A program made the translations under genes and the position numbers. From the NCBI RefSeq assembly GCF_001293525.1, contig NZ_BBYR01000001.1, positions 62,001 through 126,000 on the forward strand: a stretch of 64,000 bases of DNA, written 5' to 3'. The notes under the pieces are model-generated. The model did not search any database. It was not told where the DNA came from and worked only from the letters and a program-made list of their open reading frames with translations. Numbering within the stretch: position 1 is the first letter of the stretch; each line of letters starts with the position of its first letter. The DNA is from Pseudideonella sakaiensis. GTDB taxonomy: Bacteria > Pseudomonadota > Gammaproteobacteria > Burkholderiales > Burkholderiaceae_C. This document shows, in pieces, positions 49,308-63,420 of this stretch.

Positions 49308-50123
49308 ATGCGTGCCGCTCGTCCGCTTCGCCAGATCAAGGACCAGCCGGCGCTGCAGGCGCTGCGGCACGACGATCCCGAGCTCGCCGGAACCCTCGCC
49401 AAGGGCTTGATGATCCTGCAGTGCTTCGTCGAGAACCCGCATCCGCTGGGCAACAGCCAGCTGGCCGAGCGGCTGGCGCTGCCGCGCTCCACGGTATCCC
49501 GTCTGTGCCGGACGCTGCAGTGCCTCGGGTTCCTCGACCACGACGACCGCGTCGATCGCTACCTCATTGGCCCTGCGGCCGTCCCGCTCGGCTATCCCTG
49601 CATGATCAACGTGCCGACGGGCGCGCAGACCCGCGCCGCCATGCAGGCCTTGGCCGATCGCTTCCTCGGCGCGGCATCGATCAGTGTCGTGATGGGGTTG
49701 GACGTGGTCTATCTGGCCACGGCGGCGCACAAGCGAGGAACACTGAAGCGGCCGGGTCCCGGCGCGGTGCGCGGCGTGATGGAGAACGCGATGGGTCGGG
49801 CATGGTTGGCGACGCAGGACGCGTCGCGGCGCGGGCCGTTTCTGGAGGGCTATCGGAGCGCTCGTCCCGAGCAGTACGAACGCTGCATCGCGGATGTCGA
49901 GGAAAGCATCGAGGCGTACGGACGGCGGGGCTTCGCGGTGAACGCAGGGCTCGGCGTGCTCGGCGCCGGTGTCGCGTCCAGGATCCGTTACGGATCGAGG
50001 TGCCTGCTCTTCAATTGCGCGAGCTCCGCGGCCGGGCTGCGAACGCAGGACGTCCACGAGAAGGTCGGGCCCGCCGTCGTGCAGCTGGTGGAGTTCGCGC
50101 ACAAGGACGCATCGACGGGCTGA
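49308..50123 (+). CDS. IclR-family transcriptional regulator
   Basis: A 271-residue regulator. The winged helix lies at about 28-90 (GTLAKGLMILQCFVENPHPLGNSQLAERLALPRSTVSRLCRTL region), followed by an IclR effector domain (LADRFLGAASISVVMGLDVVYLATA, VRGVMENAMGRAWLA, YGRRGFAVNAGLGVLGAGVASRI). It is divergent from the Bug/sulfatase operon and is the likely controller of it. IclR proteins usually respond to small organic acids. The ligand cannot be read from the sequence. Confidence 0.93.
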   Translation: MRAARPLRQIKDQPALQALRHDDPELAGTLAKGLMILQCFVENPHPLGNSQLAERLALPRSTVSRLCRTLQCLGFLDHDDRVDRYLIGPAAVPLGYPCMINVPTGAQTRAAMQALADRFLGAASISVVMGLDVVYLATAAHKRGTLKRPGPGAVRGVMENAMGRAWLATQDASRRGPFLEGYRSARPEQYERCIADVEESIEAYGRRGFAVNAGLGVLGAGVASRIRYGSRCLLFNCASSAAGLRTQDVHEKVGPAVVQLVEFAHKDASTG

Positions 50124-50277
50124 GCCAGGGCGACGAGGTCGCTTGCGCCGAACCGTTGCCCGGCCGCACCTGAACCGGGCGGGTTCGCTGCAGCCAGGCC
50201 CGGCGCCACGCGAGCCGGATACCATCCTGCCGACGCCCATTGCCCCGCGGTGCCCTCCGGCCCGACCCGCCTCCGTT

Positions 50278-51222
50278 GTGACTTCGCCCGAGCCTGCCGC
50301 GACCACCCCGCTGCTGCGCGCCCTGCGCGCGGTGGTGTCCGCGCCGCCCTGGCTGGACCCGCTGAAGCTGCCGCTGGTGGCCGCCGGTGTGGCGCTGCAG
50401 GAGTGGCGGCCCTTCCATCCGCCGGCCGGGCCCTTGCGCTGCGAGGCGGGTTTCTGGCTCGCGGGCGGTGCACGGGCCTCGATGCTGAACCGGGTGGTCG
50501 CCTACCGTGGCCTGTTCGAGCCGGGGCTGACCTCTGCCATCGCGTCGATCGTGCAGCCGGGCGACCATGTCGTCGACGTCGGTGCGAACGCAGGCTATTT
50601 CTCGCTGCTGCTGGCCGACCGGGTCGGGCCGGAGGGGCGGGTGCTGGCCGTCGAGGCGGCGCCCGGCAATGTGCGGCGGCTGCACGCCAACCTGGCGGCG
50701 AACCCGACGCTGGTGCCCCGGGTGGAGGTGGTCCACGCGGCGGCCAGCGACCGCGAGGGCGTGCTCGGCTTCGACCTGAGCCCGCGCAACGACATGCATG
50801 GCCGGCTGGCGGGTGCGCCGGATGTGCCGCCGCGGCGCGACTGGCGCCGCATCGAGGTGCCGGCGCAGCGCATGCAGCGCCTGCTCGGGCCGGCGCCGCA
50901 GCGCTGGAGCTTCGTCAAGGTCGACATCGAGGGCGCGGAGCCGCAGGTGTTGCCGGACCTGCTGGCGCACTGCAGCCACGAGCGGCTGTGCCTGGCGCTG
51001 GAACTCAAGCCGCCGCACATCGCCGGCTGCGTCGACCGGCTCGCGGCTGCCGGCCTGCACCTGTACGACCTCGGCAACGATTACCGCTGGCTGCTGAACC
51101 GCGGCCGGCCGCCGGCCCTGTGCCCCGTCGCGCCGGAGCAGTTGCGCCGTCGGCGCCGGATGGTGGACCTGATCGCCAGCCGGCAGCCGCTGGCGCCGCT
51201 GGCGCACCCGCTGCCGCGCTGA
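50278..51222 (+). CDS. FkbM-family methyltransferase
   Basis: A 314-residue SAM-dependent methyltransferase of the FkbM type. The SAM loop is VVDVGANAGYFSLLLADRVG near residue 100, followed by LAVEAAPGNVRRLHANLAAN and the later SFVKVDIEGAEPQVLPDLL, which are the family's marks. The substrate is unknown; members methylate sugars and natural products. The start is uncertain: GTG 50278 is the last plausible start before the conserved part and has no good ribosome binding site, while the frame is open for another 100 codons upstream inside the IclR gene. Confidence 0.85.
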   Translation: MTSPEPAATTPLLRALRAVVSAPPWLDPLKLPLVAAGVALQEWRPFHPPAGPLRCEAGFWLAGGARASMLNRVVAYRGLFEPGLTSAIASIVQPGDHVVDVGANAGYFSLLLADRVGPEGRVLAVEAAPGNVRRLHANLAANPTLVPRVEVVHAAASDREGVLGFDLSPRNDMHGRLAGAPDVPPRRDWRRIEVPAQRMQRLLGPAPQRWSFVKVDIEGAEPQVLPDLLAHCSHERLCLALELKPPHIAGCVDRLAAAGLHLYDLGNDYRWLLNRGRPPALCPVAPEQLRRRRRMVDLIASRQPLAPLAHPLPR

Positions 51223-51274
51223 CGGCGCCCGGCTGGCTATGATGGCCGGTCCCCCTGCCGCAGCCGAGGCCGCC

Positions 51275-51691
51275 ATGACGATCGAAGTCGATGCCCGCAC
51301 CGCGACCGTCCGGGTCGAGATCGACGGCCATTTCACGCCGCAGCAGGTGCTCGCGCTGGTGAAGCAACTGGCGGCCGCGCGGGCCCAGCTCGCCGACGAT
51401 CCGCCGGAGCCCGGCGAGGTGTGGCTGGCGGCCCGCCCGCCCTGCCACACGAAGTTGATGGGGAAGGGGCCGGACACCCTGCTGGCCTTCCGCTTTCCGG
51501 GCCTGGGCTGGATCGGCGCGACGCTGGCCGCCTCGATGCGGGCCCGGCTGATCAGCCTGCTGGCCGCCCAGCAGGTGCAGGCGCTGCCGCAGGACGGCGC
51601 GGCAAGCCGCGGGATCTCGGCCAGCGCGGCGCCGGCCGCGGAACCGTCGGCAGCCGCCGGGACGCGGCCCGACGACGCTACGCTGCATTGA
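51275..51691 (+). CDS. Hypothetical protein
   Basis: A 138-residue protein that I do not recognise. It begins MTIEVDARTATVRVEIDGHF, has a helical stretch around residues 24-40, a WLAARPPCHTKLMGKGP segment near 50-66 and LLAFRFPGLGWIGATLAASM near 70-89, and ends in an Ala/Ser-rich tail. No signal peptide. ATG 51275 is chosen because GAGG lies before it; an in-frame ATG at 51239 overlaps a TATGAT hexamer (51238-51243) that could be its -10. It is 52 bases after the FkbM gene. Codon use agrees with the neighbours. Confidence 0.65.
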   Translation: MTIEVDARTATVRVEIDGHFTPQQVLALVKQLAAARAQLADDPPEPGEVWLAARPPCHTKLMGKGPDTLLAFRFPGLGWIGATLAASMRARLISLLAAQQVQALPQDGAASRGISASAAPAAEPSAAAGTRPDDATLH

Positions 51692-51792
51692 GGGCGCCCC
51701 CGAGGGCCGGGCGGAGCCCCTTCCGCCTCCGCGGGGAAACGACAGCCCGGGGCGGCCCGGGGTCGTCGGAACGTCGCGGCTCGTCGCGCCGC

Positions 51793-51820
51793 AAAAAGAA
51801 CACCCGCCAGAAGGCGGGTG
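51793..51820 (-). terminator. Orphan minus-strand terminator-like hairpin
   Basis: CACCCGCC and GGCGGGTG (51801-51820) form an 8-bp stem with a 4-base loop. On the minus strand it runs into TTCTTTTTGC, a proper U-tract, but no recognised minus-strand gene lies to its right; on the plus strand there is no T-tract. The rest of the 287-base gap 51692-51978 shows no gene. Confidence 0.6.
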
Positions 51821-51978
51821 AAGCAGCAGCAAGAGGGGTCGACGTCATGGTCGCGTGATGGGGGTCCCGCCGGTGTAGGACACGGACGGACCGTGACGTC
51901 GGCCACACGCGCGACCATCCCGGCGCGCCCGGTCGGCCCCTGCAGCCGGCTACAGTGCGCCGGACCCTGGAGACCCGC

Positions 51979-52743
51979 ATGCGCCTGATCCGCCGCCTCG
52001 CCGTCACCTGCTTCGCCGCCGGCGCCGCCCTTGCCTCCGGCTGCGGTGGCGGGGGCAGCAGCAGCGGCAGCCCCTTCATCCCGCCGACGCCGAGCGAGGC
52101 CGCCGAAGGCCTGTACAACGCGCTGACGCTGACCAACCGCGTGGTGCGCTGGCTGCTGCTCGGCGACGGCCGCTACTTCATCTTCTACACGGCGCCCGGG
52201 CGGCCGGACGACTGGGTCGGCGTGATCCAGGGCAGTGCCAGCCAGAGCGGCGGCAGCGTGCGCTCCACCGACGCCCGCGACTTCAACCTGCAGACGCGCT
52301 CGGTGCAGCCGGCCGCGGTGTCCGCGAGCATCGACGGCAACCAGGCGGTCAGCGGCAGCCTCGGCTTCGGCGACGGCAGCACGACGACCCTGAGCGGCAG
52401 CGTCGACACGGGCTCCACGGGCAGCACCACGACGGCGGCGCTGGCCGGGACCTATGTCGGCCTGGTCGCCGCGGTGGCCGGCAGCGAGGCCGGGGTGCTG
52501 AACATCGACGCGCGCGGCCAGCTCACGGGGGTCTGGTTCGGCTGCCTGCTGACCGGCACGGCCGTGCCGCGCACGCGCAGCGCCAGCGTGGACCTGCAGC
52601 TGGCCTTCGCCACGCGGCCGAGCTGCCCGTATGCCGGCCAGCAGTGGGCGGGGGCTGCCTACCTCGACGCGGGCCGCCACCGGCTCTATGCCGCGGCCCC
52701 GAATCCCGCCCGCACGGACCTGGTGCTGTTCGTCGGTCAGTGA
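51979..52743 (+). CDS. Hypothetical lipoprotein
   Basis: A 254-residue exported protein that I do not recognise. The leader MRLIRRLAVTCFAAGAALASGC is a lipoprotein signal with Cys22, followed by a Gly/Ser-rich spacer. The mature part is beta-rich and low in charge: EGLYNALTLTNRVVRWLLLGDGRYFIFY near 46-73, then a Ser/Thr/Gly-rich centre and a repeat-like second half (LAGTYVGLVAAVAGSEAGVLNIDARGQLTGVWFGC). It may be a small outer-membrane beta-sandwich. The ATG at 51979 is set by the lipoprotein leader; a TACAGT hexamer at 51951-51956 may be its -10. It is monocistronic. Confidence 0.75.
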   Translation: MRLIRRLAVTCFAAGAALASGCGGGGSSSGSPFIPPTPSEAAEGLYNALTLTNRVVRWLLLGDGRYFIFYTAPGRPDDWVGVIQGSASQSGGSVRSTDARDFNLQTRSVQPAAVSASIDGNQAVSGSLGFGDGSTTTLSGSVDTGSTGSTTTAALAGTYVGLVAAVAGSEAGVLNIDARGQLTGVWFGCLLTGTAVPRTRSASVDLQLAFATRPSCPYAGQQWAGAAYLDAGRHRLYAAAPNPARTDLVLFVGQ

Positions 52744-52773
52744 CGCGCCGGCGGACCGCCCGCGCGCCCAGGC

Positions 52774-52779
52774 TAAAAT
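52774..52779 (+). promoter_or_regulatory. Possible -10 element of tRNA-Leu
   Basis: TAAAAT in GGCTAAAATCGCGG, about 150 bases before tRNA-Leu. No clear -35. The stretch 52744-52931 otherwise shows no gene. Confidence 0.35.
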
Positions 52780-52931
52780 CGCGGACTTTTCGTGTGGTGC
52801 GGCGCTGGCGAGCGTCGGCCGCAGGTGCCGGGCCCTCGGGTGCGGCGCCGGCCCAGGACGGAGCCGGCTCGGCGGGGCCGGGGAGCGCAGCAGATCGCGG
52901 CCCGGGAATCGCAGGCGGCAGCGTCCGACCC

Positions 52932-53018
52932 GCGCGGGTGGCGAAATTGGTAGACGCACCAGGTTTAGGTCCTGACGCCAGCAATGGCGTGGGGGTTCGA
53001 GTCCCCCCCCGCGCACCA
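52932..53018 (+). tRNA. tRNA-Leu (anticodon UAG)
   Basis: An 87-base class II tRNA. The acceptor GCGCGGG pairs with CCCGCGC, the anticodon stem-loop CCAGG-TTTAGGT-CCTG reads TAG, there is an extra arm, the T arm is GGGGG-TTCGAGT-CCCCC, and CCA is encoded. It reads CUA and other CUN leucine codons. It precedes tig. Confidence 0.97.
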
Positions 53019-53082
53019 CGCACGAAAGCCCGGCGGGCCCGCCTGCCCGTCCCAGTCAATGCCCTTCTGAAAGTTTCCCGAC

Positions 53083-54393
53083 ATGGCCGTGAACGTTGAA
53101 ACCCTCGAGAAGCTCGAACGCCGCATCACGCTGACGCTGGCCGCCGACGTCATCAGCAACGAGGTGAGCAGCCGCCTGAAGCGGCTGGCGCGCACCGTCA
53201 AGGCGGACGGCTTCCGCCCGGGCAAGGTGCCGATGAGCGTCGTGGCGCAGCGCTACGGCTACTCGGTGCAGTACGAGGTGATGAACGACAAGGTCGGCCA
53301 GGCCTTCCAGCAGGCCGCCGACGAGGCCAAGCTGCGCGTGGCGGGCGTCCCGCGCATCACCGAGAAGGACGGTGCGCCGGAGGGCCAGATGGCCTTCGAT
53401 GCCACCTTCGAGGTCTACCCCGAGGTGGTCTTCGGCGACCTGTCGGCGGTCGAGGTCGAGCGGGTGTCGGCCGAGGTCACGGAGGAGGCGATCGACAAGA
53501 CGCTGGACATCCTGCGCCGCCAGCGCCGCAGCTTCGCGACCCGCGCGCTGACCGATGCCGCCGTCGAGGGTGACCGCGTGACGATCGACTTCGAAGGCAA
53601 GATCGACGGCGTGCCCTTCGCCGGCGGCAAGGCCGAGGACTTCCAGTTCGTCATCGGCGAGGGCCAGATGCTCGAGCAGTTCGACACCGCCGTGCGCGGC
53701 ATGAAGTCGGGCGAGTCCAAGACCTTCCCGCTGCAGTTCCCCGAGGACTACCACGGCAAGGACGTGGCGGGCAAGGAGGCCGACTTCCTGGTCACGGTCA
53801 AGCGCATCGAGGCCCAGCACCTGCCGCCGGTCGACGAGGCGCTGGCGAAGGCCCTCGGCATCGCCGAAGGCACCGTCGACGCGCTGCGCGCCGACGTGCG
53901 CAAGAACCTGGAGCGCGAGGTCAAGTTCCGCGTGCTGGCACGCAACAAGGCGGCCGTGATGGACGCGCTGCTGTCGGCCGCCCAGCTCGAGGTGCCGAAG
54001 GCGCTGGTCGAGGGCGAGACCGAGCGGATGATCGAGAACGCGCGCGCCGACCTGAAGAAGCGCGGCGTGAAGGACGCCGACAAGGCGCCGATCCCGGCCG
54101 AGATCTTCCAGCCCCAGGCCGAGCGCCGCGTGCGCCTGGGCCTGGCGGTGGCGGAGCTGGTGCGCGCCAACAACCTGCAGGCCAAGCCCGAGCAGCTGCA
54201 GAAGCACATCGAGGAGCTGGCGCAGAGCTACGAGAAGCCGGCCGAGGTGGTGCGCTGGTACCTGAGCGACCGCCAGCGCATGGCCGAGGTCGAGGCGGTG
54301 GTGGTGGAGAACAACGTGGCCGAGCACGTGCTCGCGACGGCCAAGGTGAACGACCGCCAGATGCCGTTCGACGAGCTGATGGCCGCATCCTGA
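53083..54393 (+). CDS. tig: Trigger factor
   Basis: A 436-residue ribosome-bound chaperone and prolyl isomerase that receives nascent chains at the exit tunnel. The ribosome-binding loop is [17 protein letters not shown] near 45-61 (a G-F-R-x-G-K-x-P signature). The FKBP-type domain spans about 155-240 ([37 protein letters not shown]), and the C-terminal helical chaperone arm follows. It heads tig-clpP-clpX-lon, a classic conserved protein-quality-control cluster. Confidence 0.97.
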   Translation: MAVNVETLEKLERRITLTLAADVISNEVSSRLKRLARTVKADGFRPGKVPMSVVAQRYGYSVQYEVMNDKVGQAFQQAADEAKLRVAGVPRITEKDGAPEGQMAFDATFEVYPEVVFGDLSAVEVERVSAEVTEEAIDKTLDILRRQRRSFATRALTDAAVEGDRVTIDFEGKIDGVPFAGGKAEDFQFVIGEGQMLEQFDTAVRGMKSGESKTFPLQFPEDYHGKDVAGKEADFLVTVKRIEAQHLPPVDEALAKALGIAEGTVDALRADVRKNLEREVKFRVLARNKAAVMDALLSAAQLEVPKALVEGETERMIENARADLKKRGVKDADKAPIPAEIFQPQAERRVRLGLAVAELVRANNLQAKPEQLQKHIEELAQSYEKPAEVVRWYLSDRQRMAEVEAVVVENNVAEHVLATAKVNDRQMPFDELMAAS

Positions 54394-54452
54394 GCCGCGG
54401 CCGCACGGCCGGGCCGCCCGCTGCAGGGCGGGCCGGCCGGCGCTGCGCTCTG

Positions 54453-54485
54453 CAGGGGCACCGTGCCGACAGGCCGGTGCCCCTG
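54453..54485 (+). terminator. Strong hairpin between tig and clpP
   Basis: An 11-bp perfect stem, CAGGGGCACCG against CGGTGCCCCTG, with an 11-base loop. The following T content is poor, so it may attenuate or stabilise rather than fully terminate tig mRNA. Confidence 0.45.
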
Positions 54486-54514
54486 TCGCTTCCGGGGCCA
54501 CCGGTGCGCCGCGA

Positions 54515-54520
54515 CATAAT
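54515..54520 (+). promoter_or_regulatory. Possible -10 element of clpP
   Basis: CATAAT followed by CGGCCGG, 63 bases before the clpP ATG and after the tig/clpP hairpin. No clear -35. Confidence 0.35.
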
Positions 54521-54583
54521 CGGCCGGAACACGGGGCCGGCGGGCGCCTGCCCCGTCCACGAACTGCACAGGATGCTGCTGCG

Positions 54584-55192
<609 letters not shown>

Positions 55193-55303
55193 GCCGCCGG
55201 CCCGGCATCGAACTGGCGCGGAAGCCCGCCGCTGTTCGCGGCAGGCCCTCCGGGCCGCTTGAACTATCATTCCTTCGCGCAACCCCCGTCCCGACACGCA
55301 TCC

Positions 55304-56575
<1,272 letters not shown>

Positions 56576-56629
56576 GCGCCGGCGCCCGCCGCGCGAGGGG
56601 CGGCGGCGTCGGCGGGATGCCCGGCCTTC

Positions 56630-56657
56630 CTTGCTTTTGATCCCTCGGGCCCCAGAT
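56630..56657 (+). promoter_or_regulatory. Sigma-32 (heat-shock) type promoter of lon
   Basis: CTTGCT at 56630-56635, a 14-base spacer and CCCCAGAT at 56650-56657 match the RpoH pattern CTTGAA-N13-15-CCCCATNT with few differences. It lies 25 bases before the lon ATG at 56683. It also argues against the in-frame ATG at 56656, which falls inside the -10. Confidence 0.65.
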
Positions 56658-56682
56658 GGGTTCGAGAAAGAGAGGTTCCCTC

Positions 56683-59106
<2,424 letters not shown>

Positions 59107-59127
59107 GGGCCGACGCGCCCGAACTTC

Positions 59128-59157
59128 TTGCGGAGGCCTGAAAAACTGGTATAGAAT
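59128..59157 (+). promoter_or_regulatory. Promoter of tRNA-Gly
   Basis: TTGCGG at 59128-59133 and TATAGAAT at 59150-59157 (TATAGA at a 16-base spacing or TAGAAT at 18) directly after lon, 57 bases before the mature tRNA. Confidence 0.65.
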
Positions 59158-59213
59158 CTTGGCTTCGCCAGACGGCATCACCCACAAGGTGAAGCCCCAA
59201 GGCAAAGCGACAT

Positions 59214-59289
59214 GCGGGAATAGCTCAGTTGGTAGAGCGCAACCTTGCCAAGGTTGAGGTCGCGAGTTCGAGCCTCGTTTCCCGCTCCA
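59214..59289 (+). tRNA. tRNA-Gly (anticodon GCC)
   Basis: A 76-base tRNA: acceptor GCGGGAA with TTCCCGC, D arm AGCTCAGTTGGTAGAGC, anticodon stem-loop AACCT-TGCCA-AGGTT reading GCC, T arm with GAGTTCGAGCCTC, and encoded CCA. It reads GGC and GGU glycine codons. Confidence 0.98.
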
Positions 59290-59342
59290 GACAATGTGCC
59301 TGTTGGTGTGATCGCCCGTCCTGCCGCGCAGGGCGGGGGTGA

Positions 59343-61117
<1,775 letters not shown>

Positions 61118-61136
61118 TCCGACCGGAGACCCGGTG

Positions 61137-63419
61137 ATGAGCCTCGTCGCCCGCCTTGCCGCGCTGCCGTGCGCAGCGCGCCGCTGGTCCGCGCCGCTGC
61201 TGGCGCTGCTGTTCGCCGCCGTGCTGGCGGGCTGCGACAACAGCCCCTATCCGGCCGGCGCGGCCGCGAAGAACATCCTGTTCAATTCCTTCGACGAGCG
61301 TTCGCCGCGCTACCTCGACCCCACCGCGTCGTACAGCAACCCCGAGTCGCCCTACACCTACTCGGCCTACGACACGCTGTACGGCTACCACTACCTGAAG
61401 CGGCCCTACGTGCTGGTGCCGAAGCTGGCCGAGGCGGTGACGCCGCCCTATTTCGTCGATGCGCAGGGCCGGCGGCTGCCCGACGATGCACCGGTCGACC
61501 AGATCGCCGAGAGCGTCTACGACATCCGCATCAAGCGTGGCGTGATGTACGCGCCGCACCCGGCCTTCGCGCGCAAGCCCGGGCCCGACGGGCGCGACCA
61601 GTACCTCTACCACCACCTGAGCCGCGCCGACATCGGCGACCGCCGCTCGCCGCTGGACTTCGAGGTCCAGGGCACGCGCGAGGTCGTCGCCGACGACCTC
61701 GTCTACGCGCTGAAGCGCCACGCGACCACCCGCATCGAGACCCCGGTGGCGGCGGTGTTCTCCGAGTACGTGGTCGGGCTGAAGGACTACATCGCGCTGA
61801 TCAAGCGCGAGGATGCGGCGCTGATCGCCGGGCTGCCGCGCAGCAGCCAGGACAAGCCCTTCCTGGATTTCCGCCGCTGGCCGCTGGCCGGCGTCACGGC
61901 GCTGGACAGCCACACCGTGCGCATGCGCATCAAGGGCAAGTACCCGCAGTGGAAGTACTGGCTCGCGATGCCCTTCACCGCGCCGGTGCCCTGGGAGGCC
62001 GATGCCTTCTATTCGCAGCCGGGCATGGCGGCCAACGGGCTGACGCTGGTGCGCTGGCCGGTCGGCAGCGGTCCCTTCATGATGAGCGAGTACGTCCAGG
62101 ACCGGCGCCACGCGATGGTGCGCAATCCGAACTGGCGCGGCGAGCCCTATCCCTGCGAGGGCATGCCGGGCGACAAGGAGGCCGGCCTGCTGGCGGACTG
62201 CGGCAAGACGCTGCCCTTCGTCGACGGCTTCCAGTCGGTGATCGTGAAGGAACGGGTGCCGCGCAAGGAGCTGTTCAAGCAGGGCTACCTCGACGTGCCG
62301 GAGGTCGAGCGCCCCGACTGGGGCGTCGAGTTCCGTGCCGACGCCGAGGACTCCGACGAGGTGCGCAGCTTCTTCGACGCCCGCGGCTTCAAGTTCCCGC
62401 AGACCACCGACATCAACAGCTGGTACCTGGGCTTCAACTGGCTCGACCCGGTGGTCGGCAAGGGCGACACTCCGGAGCAGCAGCTGCGCAACCGCAAGCT
62501 GCGCCAGGCGCTGTCGATCGCGATCGACTGGGAGGAGGGCTACGGCCGCATCTTCCGCACCAAGGGCGGCGAGGCTGCGCACGGGCCGGTGCCGCCGGGC
62601 ATCTTCGGCTCCAAGGAAGGCACGCCCGAAGGCATCAACCCGGTGACCCACCGCCTCGTCGACGGCAAGCCGGTGCGGCGCAGCCTGGACGATGCGAAGC
62701 GCCTGCTGGCCGAGGCCGGCTACCCCGGCGGCCGCGACGAGAAGACCGGCCGCCCGCTGGTGCTGAACTACGACTACCAGCGCACGCCGACGCCGGAGAT
62801 CAAGTCCGAGCTCGACTGGATGGTCAAGCAGTTCGGCAAGCTGGGCGTGCAGCTGGAGATCCGCGCCACCGACTACAACCAGTTCCAGGACAAGGTGCTG
62901 AAGGGCAAGCACCAGATCTTCTGGTGGGGCTGGCTGGCCGACTACCCGGATGCGGAGAACTTCCTGTTCCTGCTGTATGGCCCGAACGCGAAGTCGCTGC
63001 ACCAGGGCGAGAACGCCGCCAACTACAGCAACGAGGAGTTCGACCGGCTGTACCGCCGCCTGCAGACGCTGGACGACGGCCCGGAGAAGCAGCAGGTCAT
63101 CGACCGCATGGTCGACATCGTGCGCGAGGACGCGCCCTGGGCGTGGGGCTACTGGCCCTACGTCGCGGTCGCCTTCCAGCAGTGGGTGCACAACGGCAAG
63201 CCCAGCATCCTGATCCGCGACCAGGTCAAGTACTACCGGGTCGACCCGGCGACGCGCGTGGCGCTGCAGGCGCAGTGGAACCGGCCGACCTGGTGGCCGA
63301 TGCTCGGGCTGGTGCTGGCCCTGGCGGGGCTGGTCGTGCTGGCGCGGCGCAGCTACCGCGCCCGTCAGCTGGCCACGGCCAGCGCCGTCGAACCCGCCCT
63401 GGCCGGCAAAGGAGCCTGA
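61137..63419 (+). CDS. Peptide ABC transporter substrate-binding lipoprotein with C-terminal membrane helix
   Basis: A 760-residue family 5 solute-binding protein, larger than the usual 540-620 residues of OppA/YejA types. The leader ends FAAVLAGC, a lipobox with Cys33. The binding fold follows (LVPKLAEAVTPP, GTREVVADDLVYALKRHAT, NRKLRQALSIAIDWEEGYGRIF, DDAKRLLAEAGYPGG). Unusually, residues about 719-736 (PMLGLVLALAGLVVLAR) form a membrane helix followed by a basic tail. It is one base ahead of the permease gene, so it is the first gene of a peptide-type importer operon. The ligand is not known. Confidence 0.88.
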   Translation: MSLVARLAALPCAARRWSAPLLALLFAAVLAGCDNSPYPAGAAAKNILFNSFDERSPRYLDPTASYSNPESPYTYSAYDTLYGYHYLKRPYVLVPKLAEAVTPPYFVDAQGRRLPDDAPVDQIAESVYDIRIKRGVMYAPHPAFARKPGPDGRDQYLYHHLSRADIGDRRSPLDFEVQGTREVVADDLVYALKRHATTRIETPVAAVFSEYVVGLKDYIALIKREDAALIAGLPRSSQDKPFLDFRRWPLAGVTALDSHTVRMRIKGKYPQWKYWLAMPFTAPVPWEADAFYSQPGMAANGLTLVRWPVGSGPFMMSEYVQDRRHAMVRNPNWRGEPYPCEGMPGDKEAGLLADCGKTLPFVDGFQSVIVKERVPRKELFKQGYLDVPEVERPDWGVEFRADAEDSDEVRSFFDARGFKFPQTTDINSWYLGFNWLDPVVGKGDTPEQQLRNRKLRQALSIAIDWEEGYGRIFRTKGGEAAHGPVPPGIFGSKEGTPEGINPVTHRLVDGKPVRRSLDDAKRLLAEAGYPGGRDEKTGRPLVLNYDYQRTPTPEIKSELDWMVKQFGKLGVQLEIRATDYNQFQDKVLKGKHQIFWWGWLADYPDAENFLFLLYGPNAKSLHQGENAANYSNEEFDRLYRRLQTLDDGPEKQQVIDRMVDIVREDAPWAWGYWPYVAVAFQQWVHNGKPSILIRDQVKYYRVDPATRVALQAQWNRPTWWPMLGLVLALAGLVVLARRSYRARQLATASAVEPALAGKGA

Positions 63420-63420
63420 G

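Noticed and set aside
42697-50277. Duplicated ssrA 3' end (attachment-site repeat) at the far side of the accessory region
   Set aside because: No second copy of the tmRNA 3' sequence was found by eye within the window, so no att sites are called.
55258-55285. Sigma-32 promoter for clpX based on a perfect CTTGAA
   Set aside because: The next C-run is 19 bases away, too far for the RpoH spacing, and there is no CCCCAT.
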